A DNA stretch of 64,000 nt. It comes from Bdellovibrionota bacterium (GTDB taxonomy: Bacteria; Bdellovibrionota; Bdellovibrionia; Bdellovibrionales; JAEYZS01). This document shows, one piece after another, positions 35,697 through 44,296 of the stretch. Under the pieces are notes generated by a model, which worked only from the letters and a program-made list of their open reading frames with translations, was not told where the DNA came from and did no database searches. The stretch covers positions 62,001-126,000 of the forward strand of contig JAZKEU010000001.1 in assembly GCA_040386775.1 (NCBI GenBank), written 5' to 3'. Each line of letters opens with the position of its first letter. Positions within the stretch are counted from its first letter, which is position 1. A program made the translations under genes and the position numbers.

Positions 35697-36788
35697 ATGG
35701 CAAAATTTCTTTTGATTTCGATAATGGTTTTAAGTGCACTCCAAGCAAAGGCGAGTGTGATGGATAAATTCACCACCTGCCTTTTTCAAGAGCTTAAAAA
35801 TAAACCGGATTTAGAGCCGGCCTTGGCTTATGATGCTGGTCGAACAAAAATAGAAATCGTTGAATTGAGTCCTTCGCAAAAGGAATCATTAAAGAAATTC
35901 TTAGAGATCGGTGAGTCTCAAGATAAGAACTTTGCTCAACTGCGTCGATGTCAGGATAAAGTTGATTTAGAATTTTTTAAGAAAAAAAATGATGTAGAAA
36001 AAATTTGGGCTTATGAAGGCGAACTCAGTGAGTTTGCGACAGATAAAAAATTAATTTCTTTAAATCGTATAAATTCCGGATTGTACCAAGTCATGCAAGA
36101 GGGGCTTGGAAGCTCTCTTAACGAGATCAAAGATATTTATGTCACTTCAGAGCAAGAAAAAAGTTTAAATGATTTAAATGAGTGCTACGAGGTCAAATCG
36201 ACTAGAGATTGCGTGAAGAATGCTGCAAAAATATTGGCATCGCTGCGGCCAAGCGTTGCCTATTCTTCTATCGTTCAAAGTCGCTTAGATGTTTTTTTAG
36301 ATAAAAAATATAAAAAAATAAGAGGCAAAAATTGCCAAAAGGAAATCGCAGATCAAGAGAAATTAAAGACGCAGATTCAAAGTGAGAATGAAAAATTGAA
36401 GAGTATTTTTGTCAGTTTAGGCTATAAACCTCTAGATATTTATGGTTTTTCATTTCGAGAAGTTGAAGAGATTTTAAAGGGCAAAAAGACCATCGTGAAG
36501 GTCAGTTATGAACTCAACACAGAAGATTTATCAGAGATAAAAAATGAAATCGCGCAACTCAATAAAATAGAAATTAAAGATCGCGATTTTAAATTTTATA
36601 AAAACCAGACCAGATTGTTCGGTTTGATAAAAGCTTTCGAATCCAAGTCGACCATGTACCTTTATGACAAAGCAGGTTTAGTGACACGAGCCAAAATAGG
36701 GATCAGTGTGCGCGACGAAGATAAGATCAGATGTAACAGTTCATCTTCAAAGAGTTTCTTATATAACTCATCTTCAGGGTCGCGCTAA
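35697..36788 (+). CDS. Secreted protein, paralogue of the next gene
   Basis: A 363-residue protein with a Sec signal peptide (MAKFLLISIMVLSALQ, cut near AKA-SV) and a mostly alpha-helical, charged mature part (coiled-coil tendency ~200-270). Segments line up in order with the following gene: a PSQKESLKKFLE-like helix, TSEQEKSLNDLNECYE with RDCVKNAAKILASLRP, a paired-Cys region, and SLGYKPLDIYGFSF. The order of these blocks is the same in both, which suggests an old tandem duplication. The C-terminus is Ser-rich. No recognised family or convincing ribosome-binding site. Confidence 0.7.
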   Translation: MAKFLLISIMVLSALQAKASVMDKFTTCLFQELKNKPDLEPALAYDAGRTKIEIVELSPSQKESLKKFLEIGESQDKNFAQLRRCQDKVDLEFFKKKNDVEKIWAYEGELSEFATDKKLISLNRINSGLYQVMQEGLGSSLNEIKDIYVTSEQEKSLNDLNECYEVKSTRDCVKNAAKILASLRPSVAYSSIVQSRLDVFLDKKYKKIRGKNCQKEIADQEKLKTQIQSENEKLKSIFVSLGYKPLDIYGFSFREVEEILKGKKTIVKVSYELNTEDLSEIKNEIAQLNKIEIKDRDFKFYKNQTRLFGLIKAFESKSTMYLYDKAGLVTRAKIGISVRDEDKIRCNSSSSKSFLYNSSSGSR

Positions 36789-36879
36789 AACACGTTGGTC
36801 TAGATTGGGACTTAATATATTTACATGTTTAAAAATTAAGCTATTATGGAATAATAAACATAATTTAGGTAGGTAAACG

Positions 36880-38106
36880 ATGTCTTTTATGAAAGTCTTT
36901 TTAATTACAATTGCGGTAATTTTCTCTATATCAGCAAATTCTTATGCGATGTCGAATGCCGAATCTGCAAAAATATGCTCGGAAATTGATGATGGCAATT
37001 CGTTTTATCCAAGCGCTATTGATCCAAAGAATGTTCATGTGAGCAGTGTGAAATTAGATCCTATTCATATTGATGAGATAAAAAGATTTTTGAAAAAGGA
37101 TAAAGCTCTTAGTAGAGCTTTAAATCTATTCCAAGAATGTGTTCAAAATAACTCAAGGTCACTTAAGATGTTTGAAAATGAATTTGACAGTAAAGTGAGG
37201 CAGTCTTCTGCTGAAAAGGTAAAATTTGTCCAAAGCAGAGATTTGATACCTGTTCCGAAAAATATAAACAGGCAATTTAATAATGAAATGAGAAAATTTT
37301 CTAATGAAATCTGTGAATCAAAAAAGCTAAAAAGTTGCAGCGTAAATGCGAATCGTGTTTACTTATCTAAGTCAGAGCAAGAAGAAATGAGAAAATATCT
37401 GATTTACTGTTCGCAAAGTGTTGCTATTAAAAATAACTGTGAAGAAAAAACAAAATCTCTGGTAAGATTATTATTTCCGAACTTTATTCATGGTGCCCAT
37501 TTAGAAAATGCAGTAAAAGTTCAGGTGCAAGATCAAGAATATGAAAAATGCAAAGATGAAATGATTGAGAAAAGTAAAGCTCATCAAGAGGTGGATAGGC
37601 AGCTGGTGTTTGTTAAGCATGCGCTTAAAGCCGTTGGCTTTTCTGAAGATCAACTGAGCGACATTCGTTTTGCTGATGAGATGCTAAACGATCTAGTAGC
37701 TGGAAAATCTTCTGTACTTATATTTATGTATACTCCAAAAGACAAGAATAGCATTGAGGCGATTGCTAGTGCAGAAGCTGCAAAAGAAGATGCTGAGGCG
37801 AAGAGGCTTATTGGTCTTGGAGTAGGAAGTCCAAATAAACAGTCTACGAAAAAAATAATTAGAGAAGAGCTTTTAGAACTGGCTGATAAGCCGCAAGCTT
37901 TTGTATATTACCCTGTTAGTAAAGATGGAGATGGCAAGCTTCTTTCAGAAGTAGGCTCAGGAGTTTTAAGTTATAGTAGCTGCAGTGCCGGTGATTTTAC
38001 AACTTATGTGAAGAAATCGCGTCACATATTCTCTGAGGAATCTGTACAGATTCCTGTACAGGAATCTGTAGTGGAATCTGTAGAGGAAGCAAAAGCCTCA
38101 AACTAG
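36880..38106 (+). CDS. Secreted protein, paralogue of the previous gene
   Basis: A 408-residue exported protein (signal MKVFLITIAVIFSIS, cut near SYA-MS), predominantly helical. Blocks corresponding to the upstream paralogue are DPIHIDEIKRFLK, LSKSEQEEMRKYLIYCSQ with NCEEKTKSLVRLLFPN, and KAVGFSEDQLSDIRF. An extra region (~290-345) and a Val/Glu/Ser tail (SVQIPVQESVVESVEE) encoded by palindromic repeats are specific to this copy. Identity between the two is low but collinear. Its stop overlaps the convergent holB stop at a CTAG. Function unknown. Confidence 0.7.
   Translation: MSFMKVFLITIAVIFSISANSYAMSNAESAKICSEIDDGNSFYPSAIDPKNVHVSSVKLDPIHIDEIKRFLKKDKALSRALNLFQECVQNNSRSLKMFENEFDSKVRQSSAEKVKFVQSRDLIPVPKNINRQFNNEMRKFSNEICESKKLKSCSVNANRVYLSKSEQEEMRKYLIYCSQSVAIKNNCEEKTKSLVRLLFPNFIHGAHLENAVKVQVQDQEYEKCKDEMIEKSKAHQEVDRQLVFVKHALKAVGFSEDQLSDIRFADEMLNDLVAGKSSVLIFMYTPKDKNSIEAIASAEAAKEDAEAKRLIGLGVGSPNKQSTKKIIREELLELADKPQAFVYYPVSKDGDGKLLSEVGSGVLSYSSCSAGDFTTYVKKSRHIFSEESVQIPVQESVVESVEEAKASN
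38037..38070. repeat. Overlapping perfect palindromes at the end of a coding region
   Basis: An 18-base palindrome (38037-38054, GGAATCTGTACAGATTCC) overlaps a 26-base perfect palindrome (38045-38070, centred on TGTACA at 38055-38060). A further GGAATCTGTA copy follows at 38073-38082. They encode the repetitive Val-Glu-Ser tail of the secreted protein and end 36 bases before the convergent gene ends meet. Confidence 0.85.
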
Positions 38107-39041
38107 CTTCTCAAATTCAAAATGAAATTTTCAAAAGTGAGAGTGCGATCCACATTGCCGTAAATATCGCGCTCCATTTGAATAAGATTTTGAAATAAAT
38201 CCTGAATCTTTTCCGGAGAAACGGCGTGAAAGCCTTCGAAGACTTCGGTTTGATCAGAATGAATTCTTGGATTTAAACCTTCTTTATAGAAAAGAATATC
38301 TCTTAAAATCTGTTGCCATAGCGACACAAGTTTTAGTGCGCTCTCTTTGTCAGACATAAGTTCTTTAAAAGATGTTGCCGCCTTCAGGTCGTTACTGAGA
38401 GCATCTCTTAAAAATGAAAAGGACTTTGTTCTTACGAACTCTAGCCCCGCATCTTTTGTTTGTTCCAGTAAATCCATTCTACCTTGAGAGGATCGAATGA
38501 TCCAGTCGGGAGCATCAGTTTGTTTTCTCATATCTTCAAAACTTAAAGACGAGAAGTGGAGAAGTTGTGATCTTGATCTCAAGGTCTTAAGCACCGCTTG
38601 ATCGGAGTGAGTGATTAAAAAGAAAGTCGTATTTGCCGGTGGTTCTTCTAAAATTTTAAGTAAAGAATTTCCCGCTTGAGGATTCATAAGGTGAGCATCG
38701 TTAATGATAATGAATCTGTGCTTCCCTGTCTTTTGCAGATTTAAGAATCTATGAATTTCTTCAGCTTGAGCGATTTTAATTTGGGCGCCGTCGGGTTCTA
38801 TGTATCGGACTTCTTCGTGTTCGTTTTTTTCCACTTTCAGGCACTGACCACATTCTCCGCAGGCCGGACGACCATTGCTACAAAGAACTTCTTGAGCAAT
38901 GGCAAAAGCCACTTTCTTTTTTCCAATTCCGCTGGGCCCAGAAAGCAAATAGCACGAAGAGATTCTTTGAGATTCAATAACTGAAAGAAGTTGCGCGATT
39001 TGTTTTTTATGTCCAATGATGGATTTTAGAATTTGTGCCAT
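38103..39041 (-). CDS. holB: DNA polymerase III delta' subunit
   Basis: A 312-residue clamp-loader subunit. The AAA+ domain has a Walker-A-like GPSGIGKKK, the Cys4 zinc module in CSNGRPACGECGQC, the Walker B/sensor region FIIINDAHLMNPQAGNSLLKILEEPP and TTFFLITHS. The C-terminal helical collar is less conserved. Its ATG overlaps the tmk TGA (TGATG), a classic tmk-holB pair. Confidence 0.93.
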   Translation of the reverse strand: MAQILKSIIGHKKQIAQLLSVIESQRISSCYLLSGPSGIGKKKVAFAIAQEVLCSNGRPACGECGQCLKVEKNEHEEVRYIEPDGAQIKIAQAEEIHRFLNLQKTGKHRFIIINDAHLMNPQAGNSLLKILEEPPANTTFFLITHSDQAVLKTLRSRSQLLHFSSLSFEDMRKQTDAPDWIIRSSQGRMDLLEQTKDAGLEFVRTKSFSFLRDALSNDLKAATSFKELMSDKESALKLVSLWQQILRDILFYKEGLNPRIHSDQTEVFEGFHAVSPEKIQDLFQNLIQMERDIYGNVDRTLTFENFILNLRS

Positions 39042-39682
39042 CAGCGGGCCTTTAGAAGTTTTAATTCGGTGATTTTTTTATTTAATATTTCAAAAAGCTC
39101 GTCTGGTGTTTTAGAGGCATCGAGCACCAGCCACCTTGAAGGCTCTTTTTTGGCTTCGTTGATATATCCTTGTCTTGTTCTCTCATGAAAATCTTTTTTC
39201 TCAGACTCTAATCTATCGGCTTCTGTGTGTGTTTCGAGTTGGCGCCCAATGCGTCTTTTTTCGCTTTCCTCAACGGTGAGATCCAATAAAACAAAAAGCT
39301 CTGGTTTTAAATCATCCGTGGCAAAGGCATTCAGCCATTCTACGTCTTTCGCATTGATATTTCTTCCGCCGGATTGGAAAGCCATGGAGCTTGCTGTGTA
39401 GCGATCGCACAATACCCATTGATTATTCTTGAGAGCAGGTTTGATGCGTTTTTCAACATGCTGTGCTCTGACGGCTTCATAAAGCAAGAGCTCTGCTCTT
39501 GGGCAGGGAGCATCGCCTTCTTTACGAAGGATAATATCGCGAAGCTCATCACCTAATGATGTGCCGCCAGGTTCGCGAGTCATAATGTAAGGGATTGAAC
39601 TTTGGTCGAGGAGGCTAGAGAGCTTCTTCATCAAAGTGGTTTTTCCTGATCCATCCAATCCTTCAAATACAATAAAAGCCAT
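39041..39682 (-). CDS. tmk: Thymidylate kinase
   Basis: A 213-residue kinase phosphorylating dTMP to dTDP. P-loop EGLDGSGKTT, the DR(Y/H) motif CDRYTASSMAFQ and the LID segment RRIGRQLETHTEADRLE are present. The start is set at 39682 (MAFIVFEG), the family N-terminus; the frame extends 12 codons upstream to a GTG (39718), which cannot be excluded because neither codon has a strong Shine-Dalgarno. It is translationally coupled to holB. Confidence 0.94.
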   Translation of the reverse strand: MAFIVFEGLDGSGKTTLMKKLSSLLDQSSIPYIMTREPGGTSLGDELRDIILRKEGDAPCPRAELLLYEAVRAQHVEKRIKPALKNNQWVLCDRYTASSMAFQSGGRNINAKDVEWLNAFATDDLKPELFVLLDLTVEESEKRRIGRQLETHTEADRLESEKKDFHERTRQGYINEAKKEPSRWLVLDASKTPDELFEILNKKITELKLLKAR

Positions 39683-39840
39683 GCGTAATTCATAGAACGG
39701 ACCTTTGCTATGAGTCACTATTTTTATGACCTTTGAATATTATTAGGACGGGGCTCGGCATGGCCATTCTTTAGGCTAAGCCTCTCTCGGTTCGCGCGTT
39801 TCATTTAAGTAAAAGTCTAAGAAAGTCCGATGTTTATAGT

Positions 39841-40788
39841 ATGGGGCATCCCGATTACAAAATTTTAATTATCGACAAAGACGGTCAGACCTCAAGGCGG
39901 CTGTGCGAATATTTGATCGAAAATGGCTTTGAAGCTGAGCATGCATCGACAGGTGAAGCTGGTATTGAGCAGATGAAGATCTTTAAGCCGCGCTTTGTGG
40001 TTTGCGATTTGATGTTGCCGGATATGAACGCAATTGCTGTTCTAGATTACATCAAATCTCATGCAGAACTCAGTAAGCGCGATATAAAAGTTTTAATCAC
40101 TTCCAGTCACAACAGTGTGCAGAACGTAAAAGAGTGCATTAAAAAAGGCGCGTGTGATTATATTTTGAAACCCATCAAGCCAGAAACACTTCTTCCGCGT
40201 TTGATTTTTCAAGCGCAAAAGAAGAGAGAATTTACAGAGGAAGAAAAAACTGTCGTGACCGCACTCCAAGGTGGAGATCTCTACAACCATCTTTTGAGTC
40301 TTGTCTTGAAGGAAGCAATCTCTAAAAAATCAGATCACGAAATTCTCTTCAATATGGCAAAGATGTTGGCGCTGGCCTTGAAAGCTGTTCGATGTTCTTT
40401 CATTGAATGCTTAGAGGATCGTGTAACAGGTTATGTGAGAGTTTCTCATGACAACATTGATATGAATAATTTTAAAATCGATTTAGACAAATACCCTGAA
40501 GTTTTAGATGTCATGAACAAAGAGCAAATCGTAGTGATCGAAAATCTAGATTCAGATCCAACTCTTGTCGAAATGAAAAAGAATTTAAAAAGTATTTCGT
40601 TCAACTCCATGATCGTTTGTCCAATTTATCGTCGTGGATATTTCTACGGCGTGATCTCTGCAAGAATGGGAAACTCACAAATATTTACAGAAAATCATAT
40701 ACGCTTTGCAATGATGCTCAGCCAAATTGTCAGCCTAATTCTAAGCTCCCAAATCCCACTCCCCATAGAATTCAAGCAACCAGCATAA
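39841..40788 (+). CDS. Response regulator with C-terminal GAF-like domain
   Basis: A 315-residue cytoplasmic protein. The receiver domain (~5-125) shows the acidic pair in LIIDKDG, the phosphoacceptor Asp in VCDLMLPDM (~57), the Thr/Ser in LITSSH and the Lys in YILKPIKP. After a linker, residues ~160-305 look like a GAF domain (FNMAKMLALAL... through VCPIYRRGYFYGVISARM...FAMMLSQIV). No DNA-binding or enzymatic output domain is present, so it probably acts through protein interaction. No histidine kinase is adjacent. Confidence 0.85.
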   Translation: MGHPDYKILIIDKDGQTSRRLCEYLIENGFEAEHASTGEAGIEQMKIFKPRFVVCDLMLPDMNAIAVLDYIKSHAELSKRDIKVLITSSHNSVQNVKECIKKGACDYILKPIKPETLLPRLIFQAQKKREFTEEEKTVVTALQGGDLYNHLLSLVLKEAISKKSDHEILFNMAKMLALALKAVRCSFIECLEDRVTGYVRVSHDNIDMNNFKIDLDKYPEVLDVMNKEQIVVIENLDSDPTLVEMKKNLKSISFNSMIVCPIYRRGYFYGVISARMGNSQIFTENHIRFAMMLSQIVSLILSSQIPLPIEFKQPA

Positions 40789-40824
40789 AGGTGAGCCGCA
40801 CCTTTTCCAAAGGTCTGCGTCACT

Positions 40825-40878
40825 AAAAGGCGCTTAGTGGCGACACGGTAGGTCGCCAAAAGCGACTAAGCGACTTTT
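40825..40878. terminator. Long hairpin between convergent response-regulator and cinA genes
   Basis: Nested pairings AAAAG/CTTTT (40825-40829 with 40874-40878), CGCTTAGT/ACTAAGCG (40831-40838 with 40865-40872) and GGCGAC/GTCGCC (40839-40844 with 40852-40857) form a long stem with a 7-base asymmetric bulge (40858-40864). It lies in the 92-base convergent gap, so it likely ends transcripts from one or both sides, although long T runs are lacking. Confidence 0.6.
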
Positions 40879-40880
40879 GG

Positions 40881-41639
40881 TCAGCTGTTGTTGTCGGTGA
40901 TGTCGCCTATGGCCTCTTCGACTTTTTGTATCCATTTGAGGGCCTCTGTTTCTTCAGATTTATAATAAGAAAGTTTTACTTCTACAAAGGGAGCGTGGAG
41001 GCGGTAGCCTTTGGTGAGTTTACAGCCTTGGAGAGCAGTCTCGACTCGGTGAGAGACTTCGGACTCGCCGTAGCCTACGCACTTCCAAGATTTTGTGATG
41101 AGTTTATCGAGATTTTTTGTGAGTTCTGCAAACGTTTTTTCTAAGTGATCATTCCAAATGCCATCGATTTCTTTTGGAGGACCCGGAAGAACAAATATTT
41201 TTTTATTTTGAGCGGTGAGAGAAAAAGCATTCGCTGTGCCTAGAGCATTTTCTAAAATTTGTGATCCTTCGGGATAGTAGCATTGTTGTTTTTGAAATTC
41301 TCTGAAAGGAACTCCGCGTGCTTTGAAACGGGCTTCTATTTTTTCTAAAGATTTTTGATCAAAGACCAATTTCTTTTGTGCCCATTCGGCGATCACATCG
41401 CGAGTGAAGTCATCAGTTGTCGGTCCTAATCCACCGGTAACAAAAATAATATCTGATTTGTCCTTACAGAAGTCGAGTGTGTCTAAAATGATTTTACGAT
41501 CGTCAGGAATGGCAACATGTGTGGTAACCTCCACACCCAAGACAGTCATTTTTTTTGAAATCCATTGCCCATTTGAATTGAGGATCTGTCCAGACGTAAT
41601 TTCGGTTCCTATGCCAATGATTGATGCTTTCATGTTCAT
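40881..41639 (-). CDS. CinA N-terminal-domain protein (MoCF-like)
   Basis: A 252-residue protein of the competence/damage-inducible CinA N-terminal family. IIGIGTEITSGQILNSN and the MoCF-fold signature VTGGLGPTTDDFTRD are clear, as is FVLPGPPKEI. This half of CinA hydrolyses ADP-ribose or NMN-type pyrophosphates; the C-terminal NMN deamidase (PncC) domain of full-length CinA (~400 residues) is absent here, as in some stand-alone homologues. The start could be 41639 or 41633 (both ATG); a TTG precedes them. Confidence 0.88.
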   Translation of the reverse strand: MNMKASIIGIGTEITSGQILNSNGQWISKKMTVLGVEVTTHVAIPDDRKIILDTLDFCKDKSDIIFVTGGLGPTTDDFTRDVIAEWAQKKLVFDQKSLEKIEARFKARGVPFREFQKQQCYYPEGSQILENALGTANAFSLTAQNKKIFVLPGPPKEIDGIWNDHLEKTFAELTKNLDKLITKSWKCVGYGESEVSHRVETALQGCKLTKGYRLHAPFVEVKLSYYKSEETEALKWIQKVEEAIGDITDNNS

Positions 41640-41709
41640 CAAGATACCATTCTCTACATAAAGATCAAACCATATGTGGACTTGTCAAAAAGAGTTTCTG
41701 TTGTCATAT

Positions 41710-41742
41710 TTAAAGCCTGACGTTTTGGGTGTCAGGCTTTAA
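41710..41742. promoter_or_regulatory. Perfect 12-bp inverted repeat before the second thiolase gene
   Basis: TTAAAGCCTGAC (41710-41721) and GTCAGGCTTTAA (41731-41742) pair perfectly around a nine-base loop, ending about 15 bases before the GAGAGGA ribosome-binding site. There is no T run. It may be a leader hairpin, a repressor operator, or a terminator for readthrough from upstream. Confidence 0.55.
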
Positions 41743-41771
41743 GTATCAGATCAATGCGAGAGGATGATATA

Positions 41772-43052
41772 ATGTCAAAAACAATGAGAAAAGTTGCAAT
41801 CTTAGGTGGGAAGCGTACGCCATTTGTAAAATCTATGGGCGCTTATCAAAAAACAACGAATCAACAAATGTTCACCGAAGTTTTAAATAATCTAGTCACA
41901 GACTATAAACTCGAAGGTAAAAAATTAGGCGATGTTGCAGGTGGAGCGTTGATCACAAATTCGGCAGATTGGAATTTAACTCGTGAGTCTATTTTGGGAA
42001 CAAAACTTCATCCTCATACGCCAGGCTATAATGTTCAGCGTGCTTGTTCCACAAGCTTAGACACTTCTCTGCAAATTGCTTTGAAAATTGCAGCAGGACA
42101 AATTGATGTGGGAATTGCTGGTGGCTCCGATACGAACAGCGATGTGCCGGTGACATTCTCAAGATCTTTTGCATGGAAGATGATTGAGTTGAGAAATGCT
42201 AAAAACTTTATGCAAAAATTAAAAGTCATTTTAAGTATTCGTCCAAAAGATTTAAAACCTCATTTTCCAAATGCCGGAGAGAAGAGAACTGGAAAATCTA
42301 TGGGAGACCATTGTGAAATGATGGTGAAAGAGTGGAAAATTCCGAGAGAAGCCCAAGATGAATTGACATTCATCAGTCATCAGAATGCAGCAAAAGCTTA
42401 TAAAGAAGGTTTCTATGAAGACATGGTTATTAACTTTAAAGGCTTAAAGCGCGATGGAATTCTTCGCGAAGATACAACCAAAGAAAAACTAGCAAAATTA
42501 AAACCTGCTTTTGATAAAACATCGGGGCAAGGAACTCTTACGGCGGGAAATAGCACTCCATTAACTGACGGAGCTTCGGCTGTCCTGATGGCTTCAGAAG
42601 AATGGGCCAAGGCTAATAATCTTCCGGTGCTTGCCTATTTTGTCGATGCCCAAGTGGCAGCGTTGGATTTTGTACACGGTGAAGGATTGTTGATGGCGCC
42701 AACCATTGCGGTGAGCGAACTTTTAAAACGTAACAACTTGACGCTTCAGGATTTTGATTTTTATGAAATCCACGAAGCCTTTGCGGGCCAAGTCCTCTGC
42801 ACATTGAAGGCTTGGGAAGATCCGGATTATTGCAAAAAAGTTTTAGGTCGAGACAAACCCCTCGGTTCTATCGATAGATCTAAGATGAACGTCAAAGGTG
42901 GAAGCGTAGCCTTGGGCCATCCCTTCGCTGCAACTGGAGCAAGAATTGTTGCAAGTCTTGCCAAGATTCTAAATCAAAATGGAAAAGGTCGCGGACTGAT
43001 TTCTGTTTGTACGGCTGGTGGAATGGGAGTCGTGGCCATTGTCGAAAAATAA
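41772..43052 (+). CDS. Thiolase (acetyl-CoA acyltransferase, FadI-like)
   Basis: A 426-residue thiolase with the same layout as the 30-kb enzyme: nucleophile Cys in VQRACSTSLDTSL, GHPFAATGARIV with the His, and the second Cys in SVCTAGGMGVVA. The Lys-rich loop (~125-160) is also shared. It is not preceded or followed by a hydratase/dehydrogenase; its partner may be the 31.6-kb protein, or it may act in another chain-length range or in acetoacetyl-CoA metabolism. The start at 41772 follows GAGAGGA. The esterase gene overlaps its end. Confidence 0.93.
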   Translation: MSKTMRKVAILGGKRTPFVKSMGAYQKTTNQQMFTEVLNNLVTDYKLEGKKLGDVAGGALITNSADWNLTRESILGTKLHPHTPGYNVQRACSTSLDTSLQIALKIAAGQIDVGIAGGSDTNSDVPVTFSRSFAWKMIELRNAKNFMQKLKVILSIRPKDLKPHFPNAGEKRTGKSMGDHCEMMVKEWKIPREAQDELTFISHQNAAKAYKEGFYEDMVINFKGLKRDGILREDTTKEKLAKLKPAFDKTSGQGTLTAGNSTPLTDGASAVLMASEEWAKANNLPVLAYFVDAQVAALDFVHGEGLLMAPTIAVSELLKRNNLTLQDFDFYEIHEAFAGQVLCTLKAWEDPDYCKKVLGRDKPLGSIDRSKMNVKGGSVALGHPFAATGARIVASLAKILNQNGKGRGLISVCTAGGMGVVAIVEK

Positions 43053-43701
43053 TTTTTCCTACACCAAAGAAAAGCAATCGGATTCCTTTGAAATCGAATT
43101 CGATTATTTTTCTTTAGATAGAAAAAATTCCAAGCAATTATTTTTACTTTTGCATGGATTTTCGCAAAGAGGTGAGTCGCTCATGAAAAAGCTCTCGCCC
43201 ATTTTACCGCAAGATGCGGCGATCCTTTCTCCAAATGCACCCTTTCCAGCTCCCTATAAAACGGATTCGGGATACCTAGAGGCTTACGCTTGGTATTTTT
43301 ATCTCGCCAAAGATAACCGCTTTGTGATTCCGCCAGGGCCCGCGATCAAAGCTCTTAAAAAATTAATTGCAAAACTAGGCTATGATAAACTTCCAATTAC
43401 GATCATCGGATTTTCTCAAGGTGGATACCTTGCGCCAGTGGTGGCAAAAGAAATGAACGTAAAGCATATCATTGCTGTATCAGCAGATTATCTTGCTCGT
43501 TATTACAGCAAGGATGATAAATTTAAATTGGACGCCATCCACGGCGCAAAAGATGAAGTTTCACCAATAGAAATCTCTAAAAAGAATTTAGCAGATCTAA
43601 AAGCAGAATTAGGCCTAAATGCTACTTTCCATGAACTCCCAAATACCCGCCATGAAGTCGATGAAGCAGCCATCAAAGTCATCGCAAAAATTTTAAGCTA
43701 A
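43018..43701 (+). CDS. Alpha/beta hydrolase (phospholipase/carboxylesterase-like)
   Basis: A cytoplasmic serine hydrolase of up to 227 residues. LLLHGFSQRGES holds the oxyanion segment, GFSQGGYL the nucleophile Ser (GxSxG), HGAKDEVSP the Asp, and NTRHEVDEAA the His, so the triad is intact. The layout matches YpfH/EstB-type carboxylesterases. The start is uncertain: GTG at 43018 or TTG at 43039, both inside the thiolase gene, implying translational coupling. It could hydrolyse acyl esters feeding the thiolase, but this is inference. Confidence 0.85.
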   Translation: MEWESWPLSKNNFSYTKEKQSDSFEIEFDYFSLDRKNSKQLFLLLHGFSQRGESLMKKLSPILPQDAAILSPNAPFPAPYKTDSGYLEAYAWYFYLAKDNRFVIPPGPAIKALKKLIAKLGYDKLPITIIGFSQGGYLAPVVAKEMNVKHIIAVSADYLARYYSKDDKFKLDAIHGAKDEVSPIEISKKNLADLKAELGLNATFHELPNTRHEVDEAAIKVIAKILS

Positions 43702-43740
43702 TTATTTGCACATCTTTAAAAACAGGCATACAAAGTCTTT

Positions 43741-44283
43741 ATGAAGTTCATTTTGATTTTGTCTTTATGTTTTGGTTTTGATGCCTTTGCCGTGTCTAAA
43801 GTTGAAGGCTTAGATATTATTTCTCAAGAAGTTAAGGTCATTGATTTTTCAAATTTAAAAGATTCTGAAAAAGGCACGGTGGTGCTTTTTTTATCTCCAC
43901 TCTGCCCATGCTCAGAGGCCCACACTGGTACGATAAAAGCGCTGATGAAAGAATATAAAGATTTTAAATTCGTGGGAATTTATTCCAGCGCAGAGGAAAA
44001 CGAAGAGTTTCGTGAATACTTTAGGATGAAAGATTTTGGAATGCCTGTTCTAAGAGACGCAAAATACACTTTCGCCAATGAGCTGGGAGCGTTAAGTACG
44101 CCCCACGCATTTGTGATCAACAAAAAAGGCGAAATACTTTATAAAGGCGGCGTAACGTCCAGTAGCAAAGCCAAAAAAGGTTCCGACCAATTATTGAATA
44201 CGGCATTAAAACAGATTGAAGAAAAAAAAGAAGTAAGCCCTAAAGAAACAAGAGTTTTGGGCTGTGCGATCAGAGACACATAA
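43741..44283 (+). CDS. Exported redoxin (AhpC/SCO-like thioredoxin fold)
   Basis: A 180-residue protein with a signal peptide (cut near AFA-VS) and a thioredoxin-like fold (~35-150): VVLFLSPLCPCSEAHTGTI places a Cys pair CPC at the active-site position, and STPHAFVINKKGEILYKGG is the cis-Pro loop plus strands. The CxC rather than CxxC spacing suggests metal or thiol relay rather than a standard thioredoxin. A further Cys lies near the C-terminus. It is the first gene of a three-gene exported-protein operon. Confidence 0.8.
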   Translation: MKFILILSLCFGFDAFAVSKVEGLDIISQEVKVIDFSNLKDSEKGTVVLFLSPLCPCSEAHTGTIKALMKEYKDFKFVGIYSSAEENEEFREYFRMKDFGMPVLRDAKYTFANELGALSTPHAFVINKKGEILYKGGVTSSSKAKKGSDQLLNTALKQIEEKKEVSPKETRVLGCAIRDT

Positions 44284-44296
44284 CTGAAGGAGACAT

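Noticed and set aside
40825-40878. A REP-type repeat
   Set aside because: Only one copy was noticed in this window; its place between convergent genes fits a terminator better.
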